Below are positions 1-8,358 of a DNA stretch of 64,000 nt, piece after piece. How positions within the stretch are numbered: the stretch's first letter is position 1; each line of letters starts with the position of its first letter. The DNA is from Nitrospirota bacterium (lineage in GTDB: Bacteria > Nitrospirota > Thermodesulfovibrionia > Thermodesulfovibrionales > Dissulfurispiraceae), in assembly GCA_040752355.1 (NCBI GenBank), contig JBFMHE010000014.1:1-64000 (forward strand), written 5' to 3'. The position numbers and the translations under genes were made by a program. The notes beneath the pieces are model-generated. The model saw only the letters and a program-made list of their open reading frames with translations, made no database searches and was not told the origin of the DNA.

Positions 1-401
1 TGGGAGACCTCGCCGTCAACATAGCGGAGCGCGCCCTGGAGCTCAACGAGGAGCCGCTGCTGAAGCCCTACATCGATATTCCCCGGATGAGCCAGATCTC
101 GCAGGGCATGACGAGGGACGCCCTCGACGCCTTTGTGGAGCGGGACAAGCGGCTTGCGATGGACGTGATCATGCGGGACGATGAAGTGGACGACCTCAAG
201 CACCAGATCCTGCAGGAGCTGCTCTTCTTCATGGTGCAGGACCCGAGCACCGCGACGAGGGCGATGAAGATCAGCTTCGTGGCCCAGTATCTGGAGCGCA
301 TCGCGGACCACGCGACGAACATCGCCGAGATGGTCATCTACCTGGTCGCCGGCAAGATCATCCGCCACATGCAGCACCCCGAGGAAGAGACCGCGAAGTA
401 G
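1..401 (+). CDS. phoU: PhoU phosphate-signalling regulator, C-terminal part
   Basis: The frame is open from base 3, so the start lies outside the window; about 132 residues are visible. PhoU is a peripheral cytoplasmic protein that couples the Pst phosphate transporter to the PhoR kinase and restrains phosphate uptake. Two helical-bundle metal-binding motifs are visible, GDLAVNIAERAL near the visible start and RIADHATNIAEMV near the end, spaced as in the two three-helix bundles of the family. The stop codon abuts the stop of the convergent cheB with no base between them, leaving no room for a separate terminator. Upstream pst genes are expected but not seen. Confidence 0.93.
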   Translation, partial: GDLAVNIAERALELNEEPLLKPYIDIPRMSQISQGMTRDALDAFVERDKRLAMDVIMRDDEVDDLKHQILQELLFFMVQDPSTATRAMKISFVAQYLERIADHATNIAEMVIYLVAGKIIRHMQHPEEETAK

Positions 402-1457
402 TCACCGTCTCCCGGCGAGGAAGGCGGCGATCCCGTCGAGGGAGGCGACCGTATCGGCTGCGCCCAGCTCTATCGCCTTGCGCGGCATGCCGAAGACGAT
501 GGACGATGCTTCATCCTGGGCGAGCGTAGCGGCTCCTGCCTGTTTCATGGCGAGCAGTCCCCGGGCGCCGTCTTCCCCCATGCCCGTCAGGATAACCCCC
601 ACGGCATTCTTGCCCGCCTCCCTGGCTACGGAACGGAAGAGCACGTCCACCGAGGGCTTGACGAAGTTCACCGGCGGGCCGTCCATGAGCTCCGTGTAGT
701 ACAAGGCCCCGCGCCGTACGACGGTCATATGCACGCCGCCCGGGGCGATCAGGACCATCCCGCGTACGATGCGGTCGCCGGAGGACGCCTCTTTCACGTC
801 CACGCGCGAAAGGGTGTCGAGACGCTCGGCAAAGGAGCGGGTAAAGACAGGGGGCATATGCTGGACGACGACGATACCGGGGGTCTCTTCCGGCAGGGCC
901 GCGATGATCGCGGTGAGGGCCTGGGTGCCTCCTGTCGAGGCGCCGATGGCGATCATTGTATCGGTCGTCGCCATTCTCTGCGGGTCGAACTGCCGGGACA
1001 GGGGCCTGGACCGCTCCAGAGGCGGGGTCCGGTGGCGCGCCCGGACGGTTACCTGAGCCGCGACGCGTATCTTGCTGACGATCTCTTCACTCAGCCGGGT
1101 AATGCCGTTCGTGATATCGCTGCCCGGCTTTTCGACAAAATCGACAGCGCCGAGCTCGAGCGCCTTCAGGGTCGTTTCACACCCGCGGTGAGTGAGCGCG
1201 CTGACCATGATCACCGGGAGCGGCCGGGTGCTCATCAGCTGCTCGAGGAAGGCGAGCCCGTCCATGCGCGGCATCTCGACATCGAGGGTCAGGACATCGG
1301 GCTCGAGGTTCTGGATTTTGGACAGGGCGAAGATCGGGTCCTGCGCGGTGCCGACCACCTCGATGTCGCCGGTCTGGTTGAGTATCTCGGTGAGCAGGTG
1401 GCGCACGACGGCTGAATCGTCTATGACGAGCACGCGTATCTTCTTCCTTGTCATCAT
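402..1457 (-). CDS. cheB: CheB protein-glutamate methylesterase / deamidase
   Basis: Removes methyl groups from chemoreceptor glutamates and resets the receptors during adaptation. The 351 residues match a full-length family member: an N-terminal receiver domain with IDDSAVVR and the phospho-acceptor Asp in TLDVEMPRMDG (about residue 59), a linker, then the esterase domain with the catalytic Ser in IGASTGGTQAL, the His in VVQHMPP and the Asp in GMGEDGARGL. ATG codons at 1457 and 1454 are adjacent alternatives. It is the last gene of the leftward chemotaxis operon, 75 bases after cheR. Confidence 0.97.
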   Translation of the reverse strand: MMTRKKIRVLVIDDSAVVRHLLTEILNQTGDIEVVGTAQDPIFALSKIQNLEPDVLTLDVEMPRMDGLAFLEQLMSTRPLPVIMVSALTHRGCETTLKALELGAVDFVEKPGSDITNGITRLSEEIVSKIRVAAQVTVRARHRTPPLERSRPLSRQFDPQRMATTDTMIAIGASTGGTQALTAIIAALPEETPGIVVVQHMPPVFTRSFAERLDTLSRVDVKEASSGDRIVRGMVLIAPGGVHMTVVRRGALYYTELMDGPPVNFVKPSVDVLFRSVAREAGKNAVGVILTGMGEDGARGLLAMKQAGAATLAQDEASSIVFGMPRKAIELGAADTVASLDGIAAFLAGRR

Positions 1458-1532
1458 CCCTGTGCCTCGAAGCTCCTCCCCAGGCGTCCCCCCGGCCCCT
1501 CGTGACAGAGCAGGAGACCGGACGCTGCTTCG

Positions 1533-2420
1533 TCAGTTCTTGCGGTAGACCGTTATGAAGACCGGAACGAACTGCTCCTTATCGAACATCGTCTCGGAGT
1601 GGCCCAGGAAGAGATGCCCCTCGTCTGCGAGGTGGACATGAAACTTCGACAGTACATGCCGCTTCATCCCGTCGTCGAAGTAGATCATGACGTTCCTGCA
1701 GAAGATGATGTCGAAAGGATGTTTGAACGGGTAGGCCCCCTCTTTGAGGTTCAGCCGCCTGAACCGGATCATCTCCCGCAGGAAATCCTTGGCCCTGATC
1801 CGGCCCGCGTGTTCACCCGTTCCCCTAAGGAAGTAGCGCTCCACGACTTCCCGGGGGATGTCGTCGGGAATCTGTTCGCGCTCGTAAATCCCCGCCTGGG
1901 CGGTCTCGAGCACCCTGGTCGAGATATCGGTCGCGAGTATCCTGATGTCCCGAGAGCGGCTCTCGACGCCGCTCTCGTGAAGGGCCTCGTGTACCGTAAC
2001 AGCAACGGAATAGGGTTCTTCCCCCGTCGAGCAGCCGGCGCTCCATATCCTGACGGTCTTCCGGCCGAGCAGGTCGGGGAGAATGGTTTTTCTCAGGTAC
2101 TCGAAATGGTACTTCTCCCGGAAGAAATTGGTCGTGTTCGTCGAGACGCTGTTGAGCATCTGGATGAGCTCGCCCTCATCACTCCTGACCCGCTCGAAAT
2201 AATCACGAAAGCCGGAGCAGCCGCACTGCTTCAGCCTGCGCGAGAGCCGGGAGACGAGGAGCCCCTTCTTGTTCTGCGTGAGCCGGATGCCGGCAACCGT
2301 ATAGATGAGCTCCGCGAAGAGGGAGAACTCCTCATCACTGATGCCTTCCCGGAAGCGCTCTTCCGAAAGACAGACCGGCACTGCCGGCCTGCCGTGATCA
2401 GAACTCTTCAAAGCCCCCAT
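1533..2420 (-). CDS. cheR: CheR chemoreceptor methyltransferase
   Basis: SAM-dependent methyltransferase that methylates glutamates of chemoreceptors. At 295 residues it has the all-alpha N-terminal domain ([22 protein letters not shown]), the SAM-binding motif [14 protein letters not shown], the motif ILATDIS and the conserved FCRNVMIYF. The first 23 bases overlap the end of the preceding chemoreceptor gene, implying translational coupling. That receptor ends in an aromatic pentapeptide of the type bound by the CheR beta-subdomain, so the two products probably work as a dedicated pair. Confidence 0.96.
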   Translation of the reverse strand: MGALKSSDHGRPAVPVCLSEERFREGISDEEFSLFAELIYTVAGIRLTQNKKGLLVSRLSRRLKQCGCSGFRDYFERVRSDEGELIQMLNSVSTNTTNFFREKYHFEYLRKTILPDLLGRKTVRIWSAGCSTGEEPYSVAVTVHEALHESGVESRSRDIRILATDISTRVLETAQAGIYEREQIPDDIPREVVERYFLRGTGEHAGRIRAKDFLREMIRFRRLNLKEGAYPFKHPFDIIFCRNVMIYFDDGMKRHVLSKFHVHLADEGHLFLGHSETMFDKEQFVPVFITVYRKN

Positions 2421-4530
2421 TGCCGCCCTTCTTTTCTTTTACCGCAGCAGGCGCCGATGAGGAGAGCCCGGCTCCGGCGAGGGGGAGCGCCGGCTTGAGC
2501 TCCCTTGCCTTGAAGGAGGGCGGCGCAGCGCTCTCGGCTGTTCTCCTGTGCGGTATTCCTTTTTCCTCCTCCACCGTAAAGAAGGAGATGAGGCTGAGGA
2601 GCTCCTTGGCCTGGGAAGCGAGCTCCTCGGCGGCGGCAGCGGTCTCCTCCACCAGCGAGGCGTTCTGCTGGGTCGACTGGTCCACCTGCTCCATGGCCGT
2701 GTTCACCTGGTTGATCCCCGAGGCCTGCTCCGCAGCAGCAGCCGCCACCTCGTCCATGAGGTCCACCACCTTCTTCACTCCCGTGCCGATCTCCTCGAGC
2801 TTCACACTGAGCTCCTGGGCGAGCTGTACGCCCCGGGAGGTCTTCTCCACGCTGTCCTCGATCAGCCCGGTGATCTCCTTGGCGGACTGGGTCGTCCGCT
2901 GCGCCAGGCTCCTGATCTCCGAGGCGACCACGGCAAAGCCCTTGCCGTGCTCTCCTGCACGGGCAGCCTCGACCGCTGCATTCAGGGCGAGCAGGTTCGT
3001 CTGGAAGGCGATCTCCTCGATGACGTTGGAGATGGTGGCGATCTTCCCGGAGGAGCGGTTGATCTCGTCCATGGCCCTGATCGTATCGCCCATCACGGTG
3101 CTGCCGGACTCCGCGAGGGTCTTGGTGCCCTGGGCGAGCTTGTTGGCCTCGCGGGCGTTCTCGGCGGTGTGCCTGATCGAGGCGGACATCTCCTCCATGG
3201 TCGAAGAGGTCTCCTCGACCGAGGCCGCCTGCTCGGTGATGCGCTGCGAGAAGTTCTGGTTCGCCTCGGCGATCTGGTCCGCTGCCGCCGATACCTGCCC
3301 CGACGACTCCTTCGTCTGGGTCACGATGCGCTTCAGGTCAGCGGCCATGCTCGCCATCGCCCTGAAGAGCTCTCCTATTTCGTCCTTCGAGGCGCTCGTG
3401 ATCTCGCCGGTCAGGTCGCCGCCGGCGATGCGATGGGCTACGGCGACCGATTCCCGGAGCGGCCGTGAGATGAGGCGGGCTATCGCGCCGTAGAGCAGGA
3501 CGGCAAGGGCCACGACGAGCACGATGCTCGCGCCGATCACGTAACGCCTCAGGATGATACCGTCCTTATGGAACTCTCTCATGTAGCTCCCGCCGCCGAT
3601 CACCCAGTCCCAGTTTTTGAAGTACGTATAGACGACGATCTTCTCCCGTGCGCTCGTCTCGCCCAATTCCTTGTTGATCCAGGGATAGTAGATGACGCCG
3701 TCCTTCTTGTCGAGTATCTCCCTGATGAACTCCCGCCCGTTGCCGTCCTTTGTGTTCAGGATGTTCTTGCCCTCCTGAGCGGGATGGATGACGAGGGTCC
3801 CGAACTCCTTTCCCGCCTTTGCGTCGAGGGCGTAGACATAGCCGGTGTCGCCGATCTTGAGCGACCGGATTTTATTCTTCAGCGCCTTCAGCCCCTCGGT
3901 GAAGTCGAGACCTACGAAGAGAGCGCCGATGACGTTCCCGTGATCGTCCTTGAGCGGGGTGTACTTGGTCATGTAGTCCCTGCCGAAGAGCGTCGCCTTC
4001 CCGGTGTAGGGCTCACCCCTGAGAAGGCTGGCGCAGGCGGGATGCGCCCGGTCGAGGGCGGTGCCGACGGCCCTGGCCCCGTCTTCCTTCTTGAGCGAGG
4101 TGGTTATCCGGATGAAGTCCTCGCCTTTCTTTGCGAAGATGGTGGCGACGCCGCCGGTCGTCGCCGTAAAGCGGTCCACCGCTGCAAAGTTGAGGTTGAG
4201 CGCGCTGCCTCCGGACCTGAGCACCGGGGTCTCGAGGTCACCGACCGCGACCGTCTTTCCCGCTTCCGCCGAAACCCGCTCGGGAACGTACGAGGCGAAG
4301 ACCGCGCCGAGCTTGTCGGCGCTCTGGCGCAGGCTGCTGTCGTAGACTTCGACCATATCAGCAATGAGCCTGGTCTTGGACTTCAGGTCGTCGAGGCTCT
4401 TGCCGTCGAGCGAGCGGGTGGTGAAGACGCTGATGAATACGGTGAAAAGAGCGAGCGCCGAAAGAACTATGGCGAAGAGCATCAATGAGAGCTTGCTTGC
4501 CAGGGATAGATCGCTGAACCGTTGCCTCAT
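2398..4530 (-). CDS. Methyl-accepting chemotaxis protein with Cache sensor
   Basis: Inner-membrane chemoreceptor of 710 residues. A first membrane helix (about residues 10-32) leads to a large periplasmic region of about 280 residues that looks like the Cache 3/Cache 2 fusion sensor ([42 protein letters not shown]). A second helix follows ([17 protein letters not shown]), then HAMP and the cytoplasmic signalling coiled coil with its hairpin tip ([20 protein letters not shown]). The protein ends GGFEEF. This fits the aromatic-x-x-aromatic pattern of the C-terminal pentapeptides that tether CheR and CheB. The ligand cannot be predicted. Confidence 0.95.
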   Translation of the reverse strand: MRQRFSDLSLASKLSLMLFAIVLSALALFTVFISVFTTRSLDGKSLDDLKSKTRLIADMVEVYDSSLRQSADKLGAVFASYVPERVSAEAGKTVAVGDLETPVLRSGGSALNLNFAAVDRFTATTGGVATIFAKKGEDFIRITTSLKKEDGARAVGTALDRAHPACASLLRGEPYTGKATLFGRDYMTKYTPLKDDHGNVIGALFVGLDFTEGLKALKNKIRSLKIGDTGYVYALDAKAGKEFGTLVIHPAQEGKNILNTKDGNGREFIREILDKKDGVIYYPWINKELGETSAREKIVVYTYFKNWDWVIGGGSYMREFHKDGIILRRYVIGASIVLVVALAVLLYGAIARLISRPLRESVAVAHRIAGGDLTGEITSASKDEIGELFRAMASMAADLKRIVTQTKESSGQVSAAADQIAEANQNFSQRITEQAASVEETSSTMEEMSASIRHTAENAREANKLAQGTKTLAESGSTVMGDTIRAMDEINRSSGKIATISNVIEEIAFQTNLLALNAAVEAARAGEHGKGFAVVASEIRSLAQRTTQSAKEITGLIEDSVEKTSRGVQLAQELSVKLEEIGTGVKKVVDLMDEVAAAAAEQASGINQVNTAMEQVDQSTQQNASLVEETAAAAEELASQAKELLSLISFFTVEEEKGIPHRRTAESAAPPSFKARELKPALPLAGAGLSSSAPAAVKEKKGGNGGFEEF

Positions 4531-4548
4531 GATACGAACCCTCCGCCT

Positions 4549-5133
4549 CTACGCCTGCAGCGCCCTGCGCTCTTCATCGGCGCCGGGTGAACAATGTTCG
4601 ACTCCCCCGCCTCCCTGCAGCTCGGCGAGCGCCATCGTATCCGTCTCGGAAAGGATTTTATTGATATCCAGAATGATCACGAGAGCGGTATCGACCTTCG
4701 CCATCCCTTTCATGAAGGCAGTGTCGACCCGGGCGCCGAAGGACGGCGTGTCGGAGACGGATTCTTCAGCAATGTGGAGGACGTCGGATACGGCGTCGAC
4801 GATGAGGCCCATGATGCGCGTCTCGACCTCTGTCACGACAACACAGGTATGCCGTTTGTATTCATCCGAGCTCATGGCGAACTTGCGTTTCAGGTCGATC
4901 ACGGGGATTATGGTGCCGCGAAGGTTGATGACACCCTTGAAGAAGTCGGGCAGATGGGGCACCTTGGTGATGGCGCCGAGTTCGATAATTTCCTGTACCG
5001 CCAGCGCGTCGATGGCATATGCCTCGTCGTTAAGGAAAAAGGTGACGTACTGCCGGCCGCCTTCCGTCTGGCTCCCTGTCGCTGGTGCTGTCATCTCTGT
5101 CACGTAGCCCTCCTTTGTATCAGTCTGGCGCAT
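4549..5133 (-). CDS. cheW: CheW chemotaxis coupling protein
   Basis: Scaffold linking chemoreceptors to CheA. The 194 residues hold one CheW/SH3-like domain (YVTFFLNDEAYAIDALAVQE, VPHLPDFFKGVINLRG, VIPVIDLKRKF). They also have a short N-terminal and a Gly/Glu-rich C-terminal extension (GGGGVEHCSPGADEE) longer than in minimal CheW proteins. The gene lies 12 bases downstream of cheA and 18 upstream of the receptor gene. A second cheW is present at 26139. Confidence 0.95.
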   Translation of the reverse strand: MRQTDTKEGYVTEMTAPATGSQTEGGRQYVTFFLNDEAYAIDALAVQEIIELGAITKVPHLPDFFKGVINLRGTIIPVIDLKRKFAMSSDEYKRHTCVVVTEVETRIMGLIVDAVSDVLHIAEESVSDTPSFGARVDTAFMKGMAKVDTALVIILDINKILSETDTMALAELQGGGGVEHCSPGADEERRALQA

Positions 5134-5145
5134 CAGTTCGGCTGT

Positions 5146-7332
5146 CTACCGCCTGCTGAGCTCCCTGCTGATCTCCCTGCTGATCTCAATGATACCCGGG
5201 ACATCAAGGACGAGCGCCACCCTGCCGTTCCCGAGAATGGTGCCGCCCGCGATATCCTTGATCCGCGGGGTTGCGGTACCGAGATTCTTCAATACGATCT
5301 GCTGCTGTCCGGCGAGCTCGTCGACGAGCAGGCCGTAGCGTTTCCCTTCATACGCGGTGATGATGACGATCGCTTCCCAGGGCCGCTCCTGCCGGGAAGT
5401 TATGCCGAGCAGCCTGTCGAGCCGGATGAGGGGGAGGTAGTCACCCCTGACGGCGACCACTTCACCCCGCTCGGTCAGGGTCTTGACGTCGTCCCGTCCG
5501 GGCCTGAGCGACTCGACGACGAGGGAGATGGGGATGACGAAGGGTTCGCCGCCTATCTGTACGATCAGCCCGTCTATGATGGCGAGCGTGAGCGGGAGCT
5601 TGACCGAGATAGTGGTTCCTTCGCCCGGCTTCGTGTGAATGAGCACCCTGCCGTTGAGCTCCTCGATATTCCTTTTTACCACATCCATGCCGACGCCGCG
5701 GCCCGAGACGTCGCTCACCTTGTCGGCAGTCGAAAAGCCGGGAAGAAATATCATGCTGCATATCTGCTCGTCCGTCATCTCCCGCGCCGCCGCCGGATCG
5801 GTTACCAGTCCCATGGCATGGGCCTTCTTCAGGATCTTTTCTCTGCTCAGGCCCTTCCCGTCATCCGCCACCTCGATGAAGACGGCATCGCCCATCTGGA
5901 AGGCGCTCAGGTGAATGGACCCCTTCGGTGTTTTGCCCGCCGCAGCGCGCTCCTCCGGCGTTTCGATGCCGTGGTCGATGGCGTTGCGGATGAGATGGAC
6001 GAGGGGGTCCGTTATTTTCTCGAGGACTCCCTTGTCGAGCTCCGTCTCCTCGCCGCTGATCGCGAGCTCGATCTGTTTATTTTTGCTTACCGACAACTCC
6101 CGCACCAGCCGGGTGAACCGGTGGAAGACCTCGCCGACCGGGAGCATCCGGAGCGACATCGTGCTCTCCTGTATCTCCCTTCCCACTCTATGGAGCTGGG
6201 AGAAGAGCACTTCCAGCTCCTGCAGCGCCGGCACGAGAGACCCCGCCTGTCCCGGATCACCGTTGCCGCCGGGAGCGCCGTTCCCGGCAGCGGGGATGTC
6301 CTGCAGCGCCTGCTGGAACATGGAGTGGATGATGACCATCTCCCCGACGATGTTGATGAGGTGATCCAGCTTCCTGAGGTCTACCCGTATGGTCGAGGAT
6401 ATCGAGCTCTTCAGCGACTCGGTTTTCTTGTGATTCTGCTGCTCCACCACCCGCTCGAGGTCAGTGGGCGTTATCTTGCCCTTTTCGACCAGTATCTCTC
6501 CGAGCTTCTTCTGGCTCTTCAGCGCATTCTCGACGTCCTCCGGCTTGACGGCGCCCTCGCGGACGAGCATCTGCCCCAGGAAGGGAAACTCGGCCTCCCG
6601 GGCGGTGAGGGGGGTGATCCTGATATCGCTTCCCTCTTCGACGAACTCGAAGACCTTTCTGATGTCCGCCTCTGCCGCGGAGCTCTTGAAGTGTATGTCC
6701 CAGCGGACGTAGAGGTCTTCGGGATCGAGCTCGGAGAGGGGGGGCACTGCATCGGTGTATGCCTTTATATGCGCCACGATTCCCAGCCCCCTGAGCTCAT
6801 CGATGAGGATCGACGGGTCTATGCCGCGCCTGAAGAGGTCGGGGCCGGGAATGAACTTGATCAGGTATGAGCGTTCCTGAGCAGGGCATCCGGCCGGGGC
6901 GGCGGCATCGCCGGGAACATCAGGGAGGATGGCGGAGGACCCGGCTCCTCCCTCCCTCAGCGCCTCCATGCGCGTCATCAGCGCCGAGCATCGGGAAATA
7001 TCGAAGACCGATTCCGAAGCCACGCACTCGACCATCTCCTTGATCAGGTCCGTTGCCTCGAGGAAGAGCGAGATGACCTCCTTGTCGGCAACGAGCGTAT
7101 CATGGCGCATGGCATCGAGCACCTCTTCCATCGTGTGGGTGAAGCGGGCGATATCGGTAAGGCCGATGGTGCCGCTCGATCCCTTGATCGTGTGGGCGGC
7201 CCTGAATATGGTATTGAGCAGCTCTTTGTCCTGCGGCGACTGCTCGAGCTCCAGGAGACCGTTCTCGAGGTCCGCTATCCGCTCCATCGCTTCTTCTACA
7301 AAAATGGTATAGAGTTTCTTGAAGTCGACCAT
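5146..7332 (-). CDS. cheA: CheA chemotaxis histidine kinase
   Basis: Central autokinase of the chemotaxis array, phosphorylating CheY and CheB. I chose the ATG at 7332 (MVDFKKLY), two bases after the cheY stop; an upstream in-frame ATG at 7398 lies inside cheY. The 728 residues comprise the P1 domain with phospho-accepting His47 (RAAHTIKGSSG), a P2-like domain (about 155-242), an unusual two-unit insert (about 250-300), P3 dimerisation, the P4 ATPase (HLIRNAIDHGIE, DDGKGLS, GRGVGMDVV) and a CheW-like P5. The insert repeats the pattern LGxxLVxxGxxxPxDxE and resembles motifs in GspE/MshE N-terminal domains. Confidence 0.97.
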   Translation of the reverse strand: MVDFKKLYTIFVEEAMERIADLENGLLELEQSPQDKELLNTIFRAAHTIKGSSGTIGLTDIARFTHTMEEVLDAMRHDTLVADKEVISLFLEATDLIKEMVECVASESVFDISRCSALMTRMEALREGGAGSSAILPDVPGDAAAPAGCPAQERSYLIKFIPGPDLFRRGIDPSILIDELRGLGIVAHIKAYTDAVPPLSELDPEDLYVRWDIHFKSSAAEADIRKVFEFVEEGSDIRITPLTAREAEFPFLGQMLVREGAVKPEDVENALKSQKKLGEILVEKGKITPTDLERVVEQQNHKKTESLKSSISSTIRVDLRKLDHLINIVGEMVIIHSMFQQALQDIPAAGNGAPGGNGDPGQAGSLVPALQELEVLFSQLHRVGREIQESTMSLRMLPVGEVFHRFTRLVRELSVSKNKQIELAISGEETELDKGVLEKITDPLVHLIRNAIDHGIETPEERAAAGKTPKGSIHLSAFQMGDAVFIEVADDGKGLSREKILKKAHAMGLVTDPAAAREMTDEQICSMIFLPGFSTADKVSDVSGRGVGMDVVKRNIEELNGRVLIHTKPGEGTTISVKLPLTLAIIDGLIVQIGGEPFVIPISLVVESLRPGRDDVKTLTERGEVVAVRGDYLPLIRLDRLLGITSRQERPWEAIVIITAYEGKRYGLLVDELAGQQQIVLKNLGTATPRIKDIAGGTILGNGRVALVLDVPGIIEISREISRELSRR

Positions 7333-7334
7333 CG

Positions 7335-7700
7335 TTATTTCACGAATTTCCTGACCGTCTCGACCAGCTGCTCCGGGGTGAAGGGTTTCACGATCCATCC
7401 GCTCGCCCCTGCCTGCTTGCCCTCCTGTTTTTTCGATTCCTGGGATTCGGTGGTGAGCATGAGCACCGGGGTGAATTTGCAGCCCGGTTTTGCGCGGAGC
7501 TGCTTGATGAGCTCGATGCCGTCCATCTCGGGCATATTGAGATCCGTAATGACCATATCGATCGTTGCGCCGGAGAGCTTGTCGACGGCGTCCTTGCCGT
7601 TCACCGCTGCGGTGACCTCATACCCTGCATCCTTCAAAGCAAAGGAGACGAGCTGCCTCATCGAAGCTGAATCATCGACGATCAGTATGTTTTTCGACAT
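7335..7700 (-). CDS. cheY: CheY response regulator
   Basis: Single receiver domain of 121 residues that carries the signal from CheA to the flagellar motor. Visible residues are the acidic pocket (LIVDDSASMR), phospho-acceptor Asp in ITDLNMPEMDG (about residue 53), Thr in LMLTTES and Lys in VKPF. The start at 7700 follows a good ribosome-binding site (AAAGGAG, seven bases upstream) and gives the canonical length; the frame stays open further upstream but without homology. It sits directly ahead of cheA. Confidence 0.97.
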   Translation of the reverse strand: MSKNILIVDDSASMRQLVSFALKDAGYEVTAAVNGKDAVDKLSGATIDMVITDLNMPEMDGIELIKQLRAKPGCKFTPVLMLTTESQESKKQEGKQAGASGWIVKPFTPEQLVETVRKFVK

Positions 7701-7729
7701 GGGAGACTCCTTTTTACGTTTGTGACAAT

Positions 7730-7918
7730 CTAGTTGGCCTGTATCGGTAACGACCGGTAGATCGGGCAGGTCTGCGTATCGAGCTCCTCGCAAAAGCGTC
7801 TGAGCTCGATGATGCTCGGCACATAGGGCGAACGGGCCGCTGCGATGCATACGCCGACATAACGGTCCATGAAGTAGGGACATCTCATGGCACTCTTCTC
7901 CAGCATCCGAATGAGCAT
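7730..7918 (-). CDS. Small cysteine-rich protein of the chemotaxis operon
   Basis: A 62-residue protein, MLIRMLEKSAMRCPYF at the N-terminus, with four cysteines in the contexts RCPYF, VGVCIAA, RRFCEE and QTCPIYR. The spacing (Cys, then 10, 19 and 8 residues between successive cysteines) is compatible with a zinc or iron-sulfur site. I recall similar small four-Cys proteins beside cheY or receiver genes in delta-type genomes, without an assigned function. The start at 7918 is 13 bases after the STAS stop; its ribosome-binding site is weak, and the frame is open upstream over the STAS gene. Confidence 0.65.
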   Translation of the reverse strand: MLIRMLEKSAMRCPYFMDRYVGVCIAAARSPYVPSIIELRRFCEELDTQTCPIYRSLPIQAN

Positions 7919-7931
7919 AGGGTGTTCCCGC

Positions 7932-8186
7932 TCATAGCTCCATCCCGATGGACGCCTGGAGCGCGGCAATCTCTGCGGAAGAAACGATCGTGAGCCGTTT
8001 CCTTGTTTCCCTGCACTCTTTCTGGGCGGCAACCAGCATCTGCAGTGCAGCGATATCGACCCTCCTCACCCGCGATGCATCGACGACTACTGCATCGCTT
8101 TCACGCAGGGCGCCCTGCAGTTGGTGCATGGTCTCGCTGATCTCCCGAATGGTGAATGCATCCCTCATGACAAGGCTTTTTTCCAT
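7932..8186 (-). CDS. STAS-domain protein (MlaB / anti-anti-sigma type)
   Basis: An 84-residue single STAS domain with the core pattern VVVDASRVRRVDIAALQML and the C-terminal strand RLTIVSSA. In kinase-controlled anti-sigma antagonists a Ser or Thr follows the second Asp of this core; here it is Ile (VDIAAL), so phospho-switching is unlikely and a structural or scaffold role as in MlaB is more plausible. A strong ribosome-binding site (GGGAGG) precedes the ATG. It is the first gene of the chemotaxis operon, so it may belong to the array or to an unrelated partner complex. Confidence 0.82.
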   Translation of the reverse strand: MEKSLVMRDAFTIREISETMHQLQGALRESDAVVVDASRVRRVDIAALQMLVAAQKECRETRKRLTIVSSAEIAALQASIGMEL

Positions 8187-8251
8187 ATGCGTATCCTCCC
8201 TCCGCGTGCCGGCCCTCCTGAGTCGGGCGGGCGCAGTCGGTAAAAAGGTGA

Positions 8252-8267
8252 TTCAAGAACAGTGCCA
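8252..8267 (-). promoter_or_regulatory. Candidate sigma-54 (-24/-12) promoter of the chemotaxis operon
   Basis: Read on the minus strand: TGGCACT, four bases, TTGAA. The -24 element matches the consensus TGGCAC exactly, but the -12 element has GA instead of GC. Predicted transcription start is near 8241, about 55 bases ahead of the STAS gene. The neighbouring upstream gene encodes a sigma-54 activator, which supports the idea. The -12 mismatch keeps confidence modest. Confidence 0.4.
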
Positions 8268-8318
8268 AGGCGAGCTGGATGATTTAAAAGGATTTTTGCA
8301 ACAGAAGAGAGGGCAGGG

Positions 8319-8336
8319 TATGGAAACTATTCCATA
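8319..8336. repeat. Inverted repeat TATGGA-N6-TCCATA
   Basis: A 6-bp perfect inverted repeat with a 6-bp spacer, about 55 bp upstream of the candidate -24/-12 promoter of the chemotaxis operon and just after the regulator gene. Size and position suit an operator or activator half-sites, but a single short copy cannot be distinguished from chance. Confidence 0.3.
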
Positions 8337-8358
8337 GTGTGGAGAGCGCTCCAGATTT

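Noticed and set aside
4100-4560. Possible second small gene between the receptor and cheW
   Set aside because: All ORFs here are out-of-frame shadows of the receptor N-terminus; only 18 bases separate the two real genes.
4594-6870. 758-codon ORF antisense to cheA and cheW
   Set aside because: Shadow of G+C-rich third positions; no homology, and CheA/CheW on the other strand are complete.
8341-8358. Short hairpin after the sigma-54 regulator gene as a terminator
   Set aside because: The stem is short and no T tract follows on the minus strand.
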